Assembly (NCBI RefSeq): GCF_002150765.1
Contig: NZ_MUYM01000059.1
Span: 49,573-100,738, forward strand
From: Lentzea kentuckyensis
GTDB lineage: Bacteria; Actinomycetota; Actinomycetes; Mycobacteriales; Pseudonocardiaceae
Length of the DNA: 51,166 nt
Direction: 5' to 3'
The notes under the pieces were generated by a model that was not told the DNA's origin, did not search any database, and saw only the letters and a program-made list of their open reading frames with translations. Each line of letters starts with the position of its first letter. Within the stretch, counting starts at the first letter, position 1. This document shows positions 1 through 7,644 of the stretch, piece after piece. The translations under genes and the position numbers were made by a program.

Positions 1-41
1 GACTTTGCCGGGGCCCTGCCGGGTCGGGGGCCTGCGTTAGC

Positions 42-200
42 GCGCGACCTTGTGGGTGGTTGCCTTGCGGTGGGCGGGTCGCGTTTCGGGTGGGGCGCGA
101 CCGGGCGCGTGGTCACCTTGCGCGGGGCGTGTCACGTTCCGAGCGGGGCGCGAGTTTGAGGGTGGTCGCCTTGCGGGCGGCGACCATGCGGTTGCGTGCC
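42..200. repeat. Imperfect 53-bp tandem repeat, three units
   Basis: Three consecutive 53-bp units begin with GCGCGA at 42, 95 and 148. All three share a block reading GTGGTNNCCTTGCG about 14 bases into the unit. Units 1 and 2 also share the ending GGG; unit 3 is more diverged. No open frame here looks like a gene. Whether the repeat continues to the left cannot be seen. Confidence 0.55.
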
Positions 201-205
201 TCCCC

Positions 206-224
206 TTGGGGGCGCTGCCCCCAA
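206..224. terminator. G/C-rich hairpin
   Basis: A perfect 8-bp stem, TTGGGGGC with GCCCCCAA, closes a 3-nt loop (GCT). It could terminate an unseen gene to the left or be one of the short G/C hairpins scattered in actinomycete intergenic DNA. No T-run follows. Confidence 0.45.
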
Positions 225-423
225 ACCCCCGCCAATCTGATCGGGGTCCAGCGCCGCGGGCGGGTTGATGGCACGCCTGGTGCGTTGGGCGGCTGCCAGT
301 TCCGTAGTTGGTGCGGTCCGCACGGGAAAACAGCTCGCCTTCGGCGTCGCCAAAGCAGCTCGGCTTCGCCTTCGCGTCGTCTCCGCGATATGCGATTCAC
401 TCTATTGTGCCCTGCTTGTCTCG
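225..423. other. Non-coding stretch before the HNH gene
   Basis: From the window start to the HNH gene (about 450 bases) I find no convincing gene. Apart from the 53-bp repeats and the hairpin, this part holds GC-rich sequence with several short GGCTTCGCC/GCCTTCGG motifs and turns more AT-rich from about 385 towards the promoter. Confidence 0.5.
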
Positions 424-451
424 TTATTGTCTCGTGATCTTGCGGTAGGGT
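424..451 (+). promoter_or_regulatory. Probable promoter of the HNH gene
   Basis: TTATTG (424-429) and TAGGGT (446-451) are separated by 16 bases. The GTG start at 459 lies about 8 bases after the -10 box and there is no Shine-Dalgarno, so the mRNA is probably leaderless, as is common in actinomycetes. Confidence 0.4.
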
Positions 452-458
452 AGAACAT

Positions 459-1655
459 GTGATCGAAACCCGACTCCTCCCCACTGACGAGCTGCTGCGC
501 GGCATCGTCGATGACGTGGCGGAGAAGCAGGTTCTCGAGAATTCCATCTTGCAGAAGGTCGCCGAGTTGGATCGGCGTGGGGCTGCGAGCGAACTCGGGT
601 ACAAGAATTTGGTGCGGGTGTTGCGGCACGCGGTCCGCTGGGATCTCACCATGGCCAGGAAATGGGTCGCGAACGCCGAATTGCTGGCGAGCGAGATCAC
701 CCCGACCGGCAGCGAACTCGCACCTGAACTCCCGGTGACCGCCTCGGCTGCGGCCGAGGGCGCGCTGTCGATCGAGCATGTCGCGGTGGTCGCCGAGGTC
801 ATGAAGGCCCTGCCCGCCGAAGCCGAGGACTCCGTCGTCAGCTTCGCTCGGGAGCACGAGCCCAGTGCGGTGCGTGAGTTCGGCAAGAAGCTGGCCTACC
901 GGCTCTACCAGAACGACCCCGAGCCCCGTGACGCCGAGCCTGTGCCGCCGGTCAACCAGCATGTGATGCGCTGGAAGAACGGCATGCTGGAGATCAGGGC
1001 GTTGCTGGACGCGGTCACCGGCGCGAAGTACGAGGCGTTGCTGGACCCGCTGGCCAAGCCCCGTCCGGAGACCGTCGAGGACGGTCCTGACCTGGGATCA
1101 CGCGCCGAGCGTGAAGGCGACGCCTTGGCCGACTTGGTGGACCTGATGCTGCGTGCCGACCAGCTGCCGGAGCACGGCGGCGAGCCGGTCACGCTGACGA
1201 TGACGATGCGCTACGACGACCTCGCCGCCCAGGTCGGCCAGGCCACGCTGGACAACGGCGAGCGCGTCCCTGTCGACCAGGTCCGTCAGCTCGCCTGCAA
1301 CGCGGGCATCATTCCGCTGATCCTGGGCACGCAGTCGCAGCCGATGGACATCGGCCGCAAGACCCGCACCTTCCCGGCCGGAATCCGCCGGATCCTGGTG
1401 ACCCGTGATCGCGGCTGCGCTTTCCCCGGCTGCGGCAGACCGCCCAAACAATGCGACGGCCATCATATTCGCCATTGGGCGGACGGCGGCGATACTTCGG
1501 TCGACAACGGGGTCCTGCTCTGTCGCCATCACCATACGCTCGTCCATCAAAGTGAATGGGAAGTGGCAATGGTGCACGGCCTGCCAACTTTCTATGCGCC
1601 GAAGTGGCTCGACTCGGAACGCAGGCTGAGACGCAATCTGATCCACGCCGCCTGA
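459..1655 (+). CDS. DUF222 / REP13E12-type HNH endonuclease
   Basis: A 398-residue protein with an N-terminal alpha-helical DUF222 (13E12 repeat) domain over roughly residues 20-290 and a C-terminal HNH nuclease module. The HNH part reads RDRGCAFPGC, then CDGHHIRHWADGG and LLCRHHHTLVH, with Cys pairs that would bind zinc and the HH catalytic motif. Such genes occur in many copies in actinobacterial genomes, and the physiological role is not established. The GTG start at 459 fits the promoter just upstream. The gene stands alone; a large inverted-repeat element follows it. The family call is firm; nuclease activity is inferred from intact motifs. Confidence 0.9.
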   Translation: MIETRLLPTDELLRGIVDDVAEKQVLENSILQKVAELDRRGAASELGYKNLVRVLRHAVRWDLTMARKWVANAELLASEITPTGSELAPELPVTASAAAEGALSIEHVAVVAEVMKALPAEAEDSVVSFAREHEPSAVREFGKKLAYRLYQNDPEPRDAEPVPPVNQHVMRWKNGMLEIRALLDAVTGAKYEALLDPLAKPRPETVEDGPDLGSRAEREGDALADLVDLMLRADQLPEHGGEPVTLTMTMRYDDLAAQVGQATLDNGERVPVDQVRQLACNAGIIPLILGTQSQPMDIGRKTRTFPAGIRRILVTRDRGCAFPGCGRPPKQCDGHHIRHWADGGDTSVDNGVLLCRHHHTLVHQSEWEVAMVHGLPTFYAPKWLDSERRLRRNLIHAA

Positions 1656-1692
1656 TGCCCCGCCGGTCAAGCGGTCAAGAGGTGACCACCGC

Positions 1693-1816
1693 GCGATTGG
1701 GGCTTGACTTCGGGTGTGAGGTGCTACCGTGTTCGGATCGGCCGGGCGCTCTATATGCCCGGCTTTTGAAGGCCGATACGCGCCTCGCAAGGGCCCCGAA
1801 GTCAAGCCCCAATCGC
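1693..1816. repeat. 124-bp element with 22-bp perfect inverted ends
   Basis: Bases 1693-1714 and 1795-1816 are exact reverse complements over 22 bp, containing GATTGGGGCTTGACTT and its complement. Inside, GCCGGGC (1741-1747) pairs with GCCCGGC (1757-1763), and ATCGG with CCGAT can pair around it. A promoter-like TTGACT (1704-1709) and TACCGT (1725-1730) lie in the left part. No target-site duplication is visible. It sits between two convergent genes, so it may be a MITE-like repeat, a large terminator fold or a small RNA gene. Confidence 0.6.
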
Positions 1817-1893
1817 AATCGTCGCGAAGCGGCGATGAAATGACCCGGCCCGGTATTGCCCGCAGGCGGCCGCGCCATCCAGGACGTGTTCGT

Positions 1894-2421
1894 CTAGTGC
1901 TGGTAGGTCGGCGTGATGATTGCGCGCGCCAGGGTGTGGAAGGCCAGGTTGAAGCTCACCACTGCGGGGGAGGCGTCGGCGTCCACGTCCAGCTTGTCCA
2001 CGTCCACGGCGTGCACCACGAAGTAGTAGCGGTGCGGGTGGTCGCCCTTGGGTGGGGCGGCGCCGCCGAAGGCTCGGGTGCTGTAGTCGGAGCGGACGTG
2101 GAAGGCGTCACCCGGAAGTGTGGCGTCTGAGGTGCCTGCGCCGGTGTCCAATTGGGTGGTGGTTGCGGGGAGGTTCACCGCCACCCAGTGCCAGAAGCCG
2201 GAGGGGGTGGGGGCGTCGGGGTCGTAGCAGGTGACCACGAAGCTGCGGGTTTCGGCGGGGAAGCCGGACCAGGAGAGCTGGGGTGAGGTGTTGCCGCCTT
2301 CGAAGACCTGGGCGTCGGGGAGTTGTTCGCCGTCGCGCACGTCCGTGGAGGTGACGGTGAAGGTGCCCACCTGTGGGAGCAACTGGTAGGGGTCGGGCGC
2401 TACTGGGCGCTCGAGGCTCAT
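1894..2421 (-). CDS. YbhB/YbcL (PEBP) family protein
   Basis: A 175-residue protein of the phosphatidylethanolamine-binding/Raf kinase inhibitor-like family. It shows the family's ligand-site sequences CYDPDAPTPSGFWHWVAVNLP and YYFVVHAVD, and an N-terminal segment with TSPQLSW. No signal peptide is seen, so it should be cytoplasmic. The function of bacterial members is poorly defined. The ATG at 2421 was chosen because AGGAGG lies just upstream; a 15-codon in-frame extension lacks such a site. It is divergent from the deacetylase gene, 89 bases away. Confidence 0.9.
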   Translation of the reverse strand: MSLERPVAPDPYQLLPQVGTFTVTSTDVRDGEQLPDAQVFEGGNTSPQLSWSGFPAETRSFVVTCYDPDAPTPSGFWHWVAVNLPATTTQLDTGAGTSDATLPGDAFHVRSDYSTRAFGGAAPPKGDHPHRYYFVVHAVDVDKLDVDADASPAVVSFNLAFHTLARAIITPTYQH

Positions 2422-2510
2422 GGAACTCCTCCTTTTTGTGATCAGTTCGAGCCTATCCCCGTGCAACCATGAGGGCCTGCGCGACGTCTTTCGCGTGGAG
2501 GGGGATTTTG

Positions 2511-3281
2511 ATGTCCAGGTTGCGGCTTTGCGCTGCGTTTTTGCTGGTTGTCGGGCTGGTTTCGTGTGGGGAGCGGCCCGATGCCGAGTCGAGTGGGCCT
2601 GTGCTCACGACGGCGTCGCCGCCGGTGACGACCACGACGTCGGAGCGGCCCAAGCGGATGTTCGAGCCGCCGTACCCGTACGGGACGGTGCAGGCCAAGG
2701 CGCCTTCGGTCGTGGACGGGATGGTGCCGGTCGTCACGCACATTCCGATGGACAAGCCGTATGTGTTCATCACGATCGACGACGGTGCGGTGCAGCATCC
2801 GAAGGCGCGCGAGTTGATGATCGAGGCGGGCGTGTGGCCGTCGATCTTCCTCAACACGAAGTACGCCGAGGGGCACAAGGACTACTTCAAGAGCCTGCCC
2901 GTCACGGTCCACAGCCACACGAGCAACCACCCGAACCTGCAGGGCAAGCCGTTCGACTTCCAGAAGAACGAGATCTGCGGGAACGCCGACTTCCTGGCGG
3001 CCGACTACGGCAAGCGGCCGACGCTGTTCCGGCCGCCGTTCGGCAACTACGACGCGACGACGCGCCATGCGGCGGCCAGTTGTGGGTTCAAGGCGCTGGT
3101 CAACTGGACGGCGGCGGTCAACGACGGGCGGGTGCAGTTCCAGCAGGGGGACAAGCTCAAGGCCGGTGACATCGTGCTGATGCACTTCCGTACAACGTTC
3201 GTTGAGGATTTCACCGCGTTCTTGAACCGGGCCAAGCAGGATGGACTCACTCCGGTGCCGCTGGAGGACTTTCTGGGGTAG
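2511..3281 (+). CDS. Polysaccharide deacetylase family lipoprotein
   Basis: A 256-residue NodB-homology (carbohydrate esterase 4) protein. The N-terminus MSRLRLCAAFLLVVGLVSCG is a lipoprotein signal with a lipobox ending at Cys19, so the enzyme should be anchored outside the membrane. Motifs present are TIDDG (motif 1), HSHTSNH (metal-binding His pair), RPPFGNYD (motif 3) and DIVLMHF (motif 5). The family removes acetyl groups from N-acetylglucosamine polymers such as peptidoglycan or chitin; the substrate here is unknown. The ATG at 2511 has GGAGGGGG upstream; an earlier ATG at 2469 would bury the signal peptide. It precedes the two AMIN-like genes on the same strand. Confidence 0.9.
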   Translation: MSRLRLCAAFLLVVGLVSCGERPDAESSGPVLTTASPPVTTTTSERPKRMFEPPYPYGTVQAKAPSVVDGMVPVVTHIPMDKPYVFITIDDGAVQHPKARELMIEAGVWPSIFLNTKYAEGHKDYFKSLPVTVHSHTSNHPNLQGKPFDFQKNEICGNADFLAADYGKRPTLFRPPFGNYDATTRHAAASCGFKALVNWTAAVNDGRVQFQQGDKLKAGDIVLMHFRTTFVEDFTAFLNRAKQDGLTPVPLEDFLG

Positions 3282-3307
3282 TTGGATCCGTGAAGAGGGG
3301 GATCTTC

Positions 3308-3754
3308 ATGAAGCGCATTTTCGCTGTGCTCATCGCCGTCGTGATGGCGGTGATGGTTGTGCCGAGCGCGTCGGCCGCGAACTACGCGCAGCTCACCGAC
3401 GTTCGGACCGGGCATCACGCGGCGTACGACCGCGTGGTGTTCGACCTCACCGGTGACCAGGTGCCGGTCAGCATCAACACCATCTCGGAGCCGGTGAGCT
3501 GCGGCTCCGGCAAGCCGATCTCGGCGGTGGGGGTCGAGTTCATCGAGGTGCGGCTGCAGCCGGCCGACGGGCAGCTCTACAAGAAGTCGCGCAACATCAC
3601 GACGGGTCTGCCGACCGCGCAGAGCGTCGTGTTCACCTGCGACTTCGAGGCGGATCTGTCGATCGCGATCGGGGTGAACCACCGGAACCCGCGCGTCGTG
3701 GCGGGCTATTACGTCAGCCCGCTGCGCTATGTGGTGGACATCTACCACAGCTGA
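3308..3754 (+). CDS. Secreted AMIN-like domain protein, copy 1
   Basis: A 148-residue secreted protein. Residues 1-23 form a Sec signal peptide ending in ASA/A. The mature part starts YAQLTDVRTGHHAAYDRVVF, typical of actinobacterial AMIN-like domain proteins, and has two Cys (SCGSG and FTCDF) that probably form a disulphide. It follows the deacetylase by 26 bases and precedes its paralogue by 59 bases. AMIN-type domains are linked to cell-wall binding, so a role at the envelope with the deacetylase is an inference. The ATG at 3308 has AGAGGGGG upstream. Confidence 0.8.
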   Translation: MKRIFAVLIAVVMAVMVVPSASAANYAQLTDVRTGHHAAYDRVVFDLTGDQVPVSINTISEPVSCGSGKPISAVGVEFIEVRLQPADGQLYKKSRNITTGLPTAQSVVFTCDFEADLSIAIGVNHRNPRVVAGYYVSPLRYVVDIYHS

Positions 3755-3813
3755 CGCAACTGTGACGGCGGTCACGCGTCTGTTCTTTCATCGAGCAACC
3801 CTGAGAGGGGGCC

Positions 3814-4290
3814 ATGATGAAGAACAGACGCTTGGCCGCGGTGCTGTTGGCAGTGCTCGCGGTCTTCACGCTCGCCCCGATGGCGTCGGCGCAGAGCACG
3901 CCGACGATGTCGAACATCCGGACCGGTCTGCACACCGGCTACAACCGGATCGTGCTGGACATGTCCGGACTGCCCACCGAGCACCGGGTCCGGGAAGTGA
4001 CCAGCGTGTCGGACTGCGGTTCCGGCAACCCGATCTCGATGCCGAACAGCAACGAGATCCTCGAGGTCACGTTGATCGGCGCCGCCGCGCACGACGACAA
4101 CGGCAACCCCACCTACACCGGGCCGCGGAACTTCGAGCCGCCCAACCTCAACAACGTCCGCCGGATCGCGCTGACGTGTGACTTCGAAGCCACGCTGGGC
4201 ATCGCCGTCGGATACGGCAACGCCAACTCGTGGCATCGGGTCTTCACGCTGACGAACCCGAACAGGATCGTCATCGACATCGGCTTGTAG
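3814..4290 (+). CDS. Secreted AMIN-like domain protein, copy 2
   Basis: A 158-residue paralogue of the preceding gene, with a signal peptide ending SAQ and a mature start STPTMSNIRTGLHTGYNRIV. The two Cys (DCGSG, LTCDF) are kept, and an insertion around residues 88-112 is rich in Asn, Pro and Asp. GAGAGGGGGCC precedes the ATG. The gene ends just before a strong bidirectional hairpin shared with lon. Tandem duplication from copy 1 is the simplest explanation. Confidence 0.8.
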   Translation: MMKNRRLAAVLLAVLAVFTLAPMASAQSTPTMSNIRTGLHTGYNRIVLDMSGLPTEHRVREVTSVSDCGSGNPISMPNSNEILEVTLIGAAAHDDNGNPTYTGPRNFEPPNLNNVRRIALTCDFEATLGIAVGYGNANSWHRVFTLTNPNRIVIDIGL

Positions 4291-4301
4291 CAACGAAAAA
4301 G

Positions 4302-4341
4302 CCTCGTGGGGACAGCAGTCGCCGCTACTGCCCCCACGAGG
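4302..4341. terminator. Bidirectional terminator between AMIN-like gene and lon
   Basis: CCTCGTGGGG (4302-4311) pairs with CCCCACGAGG (4332-4341), and GCAGT/ACTGC extends the stem inward. AAAAA just before it (4296-4300) reads as UUUUU after the stem on the lon transcript. It lies between two convergent genes. Confidence 0.85.
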
Positions 4342-4354
4342 GGTCTGAGAACCC

Positions 4355-6703
4355 TTACGCCGCAACGGTGGCGACGGTCTCCTTCGAGAGCGCGTGCTCC
4401 AGCACCTCGGCCACGTCCGAGACGAAGTGCACGGTCAGCTGCTCACGCACCGACTCCGGCACGTCGTCCAGGTCCGGCTCATTGCGCTGAGGCAGCAGCA
4501 CGGTCGTGATGCCCGCACGGTGCGCGGCGAGCAGCTTCTGCTTCACGCCACCGATCGGCAGCACCCGGCCGGTCAACGAGATCTCGCCCGTCATCGCCAC
4601 GTCCGAGCGCACCGGGCGGCCGGACAACAGCGAGGCCAGGGCCGTCGTCATCGTGACGCCGGCGGACGGTCCGTCCTTCGGCACCGCGCCCGCCGGGACG
4701 TGGATGTGCACGCCACGGCCGTCCAGCGATGCCGCCTGGTCGTCGTGTGCTCGCAGGTACGACAACGCGATCTGCGCGGACTCCTTCATCACGTCGCCCA
4801 GCTGACCCGTCAGCGTGACGCCGGACGCGCCGGTGTCCTTGGGGGCCAGCGAGGCCTCGATGAACAGGACGTCACCGCCGACGCCCGTGACGGCCAGGCC
4901 CGTTGCCACACCGGGAACCGAGGTGCGGTCGGCCGACTCCGGCGCGTTCTTCGGGCTGCCCAGGTACGACTTCAGCGACGGCTGGTCGACCACGACCGGC
5001 AGTTCCGAGTCGCCGAGGGCCACCTTCGCGGTCACCTTGCGCAGGATGCGCGCGAGGGCCCGTTCCAGTTGCCGCACACCGGCTTCCCGCGTGTACTCGC
5101 TCGCCAGCTGGTGCAGTGCGGGCTTGTCGAACGTGACGTCCTCGGCAGTGAGGCCGGCACGGTCGAGCTGCCGCGGCAGCAGGTGCCCGCTGGCGATCGT
5201 GACCTTCTCGTCCTCGGTGTAGCCGTCGAGCTGCACGAGTTCCATGCGGTCGAGCAACGGCGCCGGGATCGACTCCAGGACGTTCGCGGTCGCGAGGAAC
5301 ACGACGTCCGAGAGGTCGAGCTCGACCTCCAGGTAGTGGTCGCGGAACGTGTGGTTCTGCGCCGGGTCCAGCACTTCGAGCAACGCCGCCGTGGGGTCGC
5401 CGCGGTAGTCGGAGCCGACCTTGTCGATCTCGTCGAGCAGCACGACCGGGTTCATCGAACCGGCCTCGCTGATCGCGCGGACGATCCGGCCCGGCAGCGC
5501 GCCGACGTACGTGCGGCGGTGACCGCGGATCTCGGCCTCGTCGCGCACGCCACCCAGGGCGACGCGCACGAACTTGCGGCCCATCGCCCGCGCCACGGAC
5601 TCACCGAGCGAGGTCTTGCCCACGCCGGGAGGGCCCGTCAGGGCGAGCACGGCGCCGGAGCGGCGTCCGCCGACAACGCCCATGCCGCGGTCGGCACGGC
5701 GCTTGCGCACGGCCAGGTACTCGGTGATGCGCTGCTTCACGTCGTCCAGGCCGGCGTGGTCCGCGTCGAGGATCTCGCGCGCGGCCTTGATGTCGTAGGA
5801 GTCCTCGGTCCGGGAGTTCCACGGCATTTCGAGAACGGTGTCGAGCCACGTCCGGATCCAGCCCACCTCCGGCGACTGCTCGGAGGTGCGCTCCAGCTTG
5901 TCGACCTCGGCCAGCGCGGCCTTGAGGACCTTCTCCGGCAGCTCGGCGGCCTCGACGCGGGCCCGGTAGTCCTCCTGCTCGGTGGCGGGCTTGCCGTCGA
6001 GCTCGGCCAGCTCCTTGCGGATCGCGGCCATCTGCTGGCGCAGCAGGAACTCCCGCTGCTGCTTCTCGACGCCTTCCTTGACGTCCTTGGCGATCGTCTC
6101 GTTGACGTCCAGCTCGGTCAGGTGCGCCTGGCCCCACTCGACCAGCTTCTCCAGCCGCGTGGTGACGTCGCTCGTCTCCAGCAGCCAGATCTTCTGCTTC
6201 TCGTCGAGGTAGGAGGCGTAGCCCGCGAGGTCGGCCAGCGCCGACGGGTCGGTGATCTGCTGCACCGAGTCGACCATCTGCCACGCGCCGCGCGTCTGCA
6301 GGATGTTCGTCACGAGGGCGCGGTACTCGCGGGCGAGCTCCCGCGTCCGCTCGGTGATCGGGGACTCGTCCGCGATCGTCGCGTTCACCCACAGCGCCGC
6401 GCCCGGCCCCGTGGTGCCCGTGCCGATGCGCACGCGCTTGGTGCCACGCACGACGGCGGCGCGCTCGCCACCGGGCAGGCGGCCCACCTGTTCGATCTCG
6501 GCCAGTGTGCCCACGGCCGCGTACTTCCCGTCCAGACGTGGGACGAGCAGCACTTGATGATTTGCCGCGGTCGTAGCCGCGTCTACGGCCGCCCGGGCCT
6601 CAGCGCTCGCGTCCGCACCGGAGATGCGGATCGGCACCACCATGCCGGGCAGCACCACGACGTCGTCCAGCGGCAGTACCGGCAGGGCCAGAGTCTCGCC
6701 CAT
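4355..6703 (-). CDS. lon: ATP-dependent Lon protease
   Basis: A 782-residue cytoplasmic AAA+ protease that degrades damaged and short-lived regulatory proteins. Residues 1-200 are the LON substrate-binding domain (LALPVLPLDDVVVLPGMVVP). The ATPase has Walker A TGPPGVGKT ending near residue 364 and Walker B VVLLDEIDKV. The protease domain has catalytic Ser680 in PKDGPSAGV and Lys723 in GGVKQKL. Length matches bacterial LonA. The ATG at 6703 has GGAGGG upstream; an in-frame extension runs through the operator and is not used. A HAIR-like HspR site lies 17 bases upstream of the start, so heat-shock control by HspR is likely. Confidence 0.97.
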   Translation of the reverse strand: MGETLALPVLPLDDVVVLPGMVVPIRISGADASAEARAAVDAATTAANHQVLLVPRLDGKYAAVGTLAEIEQVGRLPGGERAAVVRGTKRVRIGTGTTGPGAALWVNATIADESPITERTRELAREYRALVTNILQTRGAWQMVDSVQQITDPSALADLAGYASYLDEKQKIWLLETSDVTTRLEKLVEWGQAHLTELDVNETIAKDVKEGVEKQQREFLLRQQMAAIRKELAELDGKPATEQEDYRARVEAAELPEKVLKAALAEVDKLERTSEQSPEVGWIRTWLDTVLEMPWNSRTEDSYDIKAAREILDADHAGLDDVKQRITEYLAVRKRRADRGMGVVGGRRSGAVLALTGPPGVGKTSLGESVARAMGRKFVRVALGGVRDEAEIRGHRRTYVGALPGRIVRAISEAGSMNPVVLLDEIDKVGSDYRGDPTAALLEVLDPAQNHTFRDHYLEVELDLSDVVFLATANVLESIPAPLLDRMELVQLDGYTEDEKVTIASGHLLPRQLDRAGLTAEDVTFDKPALHQLASEYTREAGVRQLERALARILRKVTAKVALGDSELPVVVDQPSLKSYLGSPKNAPESADRTSVPGVATGLAVTGVGGDVLFIEASLAPKDTGASGVTLTGQLGDVMKESAQIALSYLRAHDDQAASLDGRGVHIHVPAGAVPKDGPSAGVTMTTALASLLSGRPVRSDVAMTGEISLTGRVLPIGGVKQKLLAAHRAGITTVLLPQRNEPDLDDVPESVREQLTVHFVSDVAEVLEHALSKETVATVAA

Positions 6704-6719
6704 CACGTCACCCTCCAAA

Positions 6720-6740
6720 GTTGAGTCTGCATCGCTCAAC
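6720..6740. promoter_or_regulatory. HAIR-like HspR operator upstream of lon
   Basis: Read on the lon strand, GTTGAGC, seven bases, then ACTCAAC. This matches the HspR inverted repeat consensus CTTGAGT-N7-ACTCAAG at nearly every position. HspR repression of lon through HAIR is known in Streptomyces. Confidence 0.75.
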
Positions 6741-6849
6741 CAACTGGAGCGTGATGGTGTTCCCCTCCGGTGTTCGCTGTCAGCGAGCAGCCGCACAACG
6801 GGTGAGGCCGGTGGACACTCGTGTGCACACGAGTAAGGATGCGCCCGTG

Positions 6850-7644
6850 ATGGAAGAGCTGAAGTGGGTCCCGTCCACGGTCGACGTCACCCGCCCGAGC
6901 GTGGCGCGCATGTACGACTACTACCTGGGCGGCTCGCACAACTTCGAAGCCGATCGTGCCGCGGCGAAGCAGGTGGAACAGCTCTTCCCCGGCGTCGCGC
7001 AGAGCGCGCAGGCGAACCGCTCGTTCCTGCGCCGGGTCGTCCGCCACCTCGCCGCCGAGGGCGTCGACCAGTTCCTCGACCTGGGCTCGGGCATTCCGAC
7101 CGTGGGCAACGTCCACGAGATCGCCCAGCACGACAACCCGGACGCCCGCGTGGTCTACGTCGACTTCGAGCCCGTCGCCGTCTCGCACAGCAACGCCCTG
7201 CTGGCCGACAACCCCAACGCCACTGCGGTGCTCGCCGACCTGCGGGCGACCTCGTCGGTCATCGCGGCCGCGCGCGAGATCCTCGACTTCACCCGGCCGG
7301 TCGGCGTGCTGATCATCGCGGCGCTGCACTTCGTCCCGGACTCCGACAAGCCGTACGAGGCCGTCGCGAAGTACATGGCGGACCTGCCGTCGGGCTCCTA
7401 CCTGTCGATCACGCACGCTTCCTGGGACACCCTCACCGACGAGGAACAGGCCGAGGCCGCCAAGATCAAGAAGATCTACAACAACTCCGACAACCAGCTC
7501 ACCATGCGCACGCACGCCGAGGTGTCCAGGTTCTTCGACGGTCTGGAGCTGCTGGAGCCGGGCGTCGTCCCGGTGAACGACTGGCGCCCGGACTCCTTCG
7601 GGGACCACACCGGCATCTACGGCGCGGTCGCGCGCAAGCCCTGA
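6850..7644 (+). CDS. SAM-dependent methyltransferase, DUF574 type
   Basis: A 264-residue protein of the large actinobacterial DUF574 (Methyltransf_19) family. It begins with the family signature DVTRPSVARMYDYYLGGSHN and has the SAM-binding motif FLDLGSGIPT near residues 77-86 and VYVDFEPVAV at the second strand. Its substrate is unknown; members are abundant in actinomycetes. The ATG at 6850 follows AAGGA by about 11 bases; a GTG one codon earlier is also possible. It is divergent from lon, and its last 28 bases overlap the end of the PheRS-like gene on the other strand. Confidence 0.85.
   Translation: MEELKWVPSTVDVTRPSVARMYDYYLGGSHNFEADRAAAKQVEQLFPGVAQSAQANRSFLRRVVRHLAAEGVDQFLDLGSGIPTVGNVHEIAQHDNPDARVVYVDFEPVAVSHSNALLADNPNATAVLADLRATSSVIAAAREILDFTRPVGVLIIAALHFVPDSDKPYEAVAKYMADLPSGSYLSITHASWDTLTDEEQAEAAKIKKIYNNSDNQLTMRTHAEVSRFFDGLELLEPGVVPVNDWRPDSFGDHTGIYGAVARKP

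Noticed and set aside
459..1655. Prophage or homing element marker
   Set aside because: DUF222/HNH genes are scattered singly in actinobacteria; no phage genes, intron or intein features are nearby.
4394..6724. 776-codon open frame antisense to lon
   Set aside because: It is the shadow of a high-GC gene: Arg/His/Gln-rich translation, no domain, and it runs across the lon start and operator.
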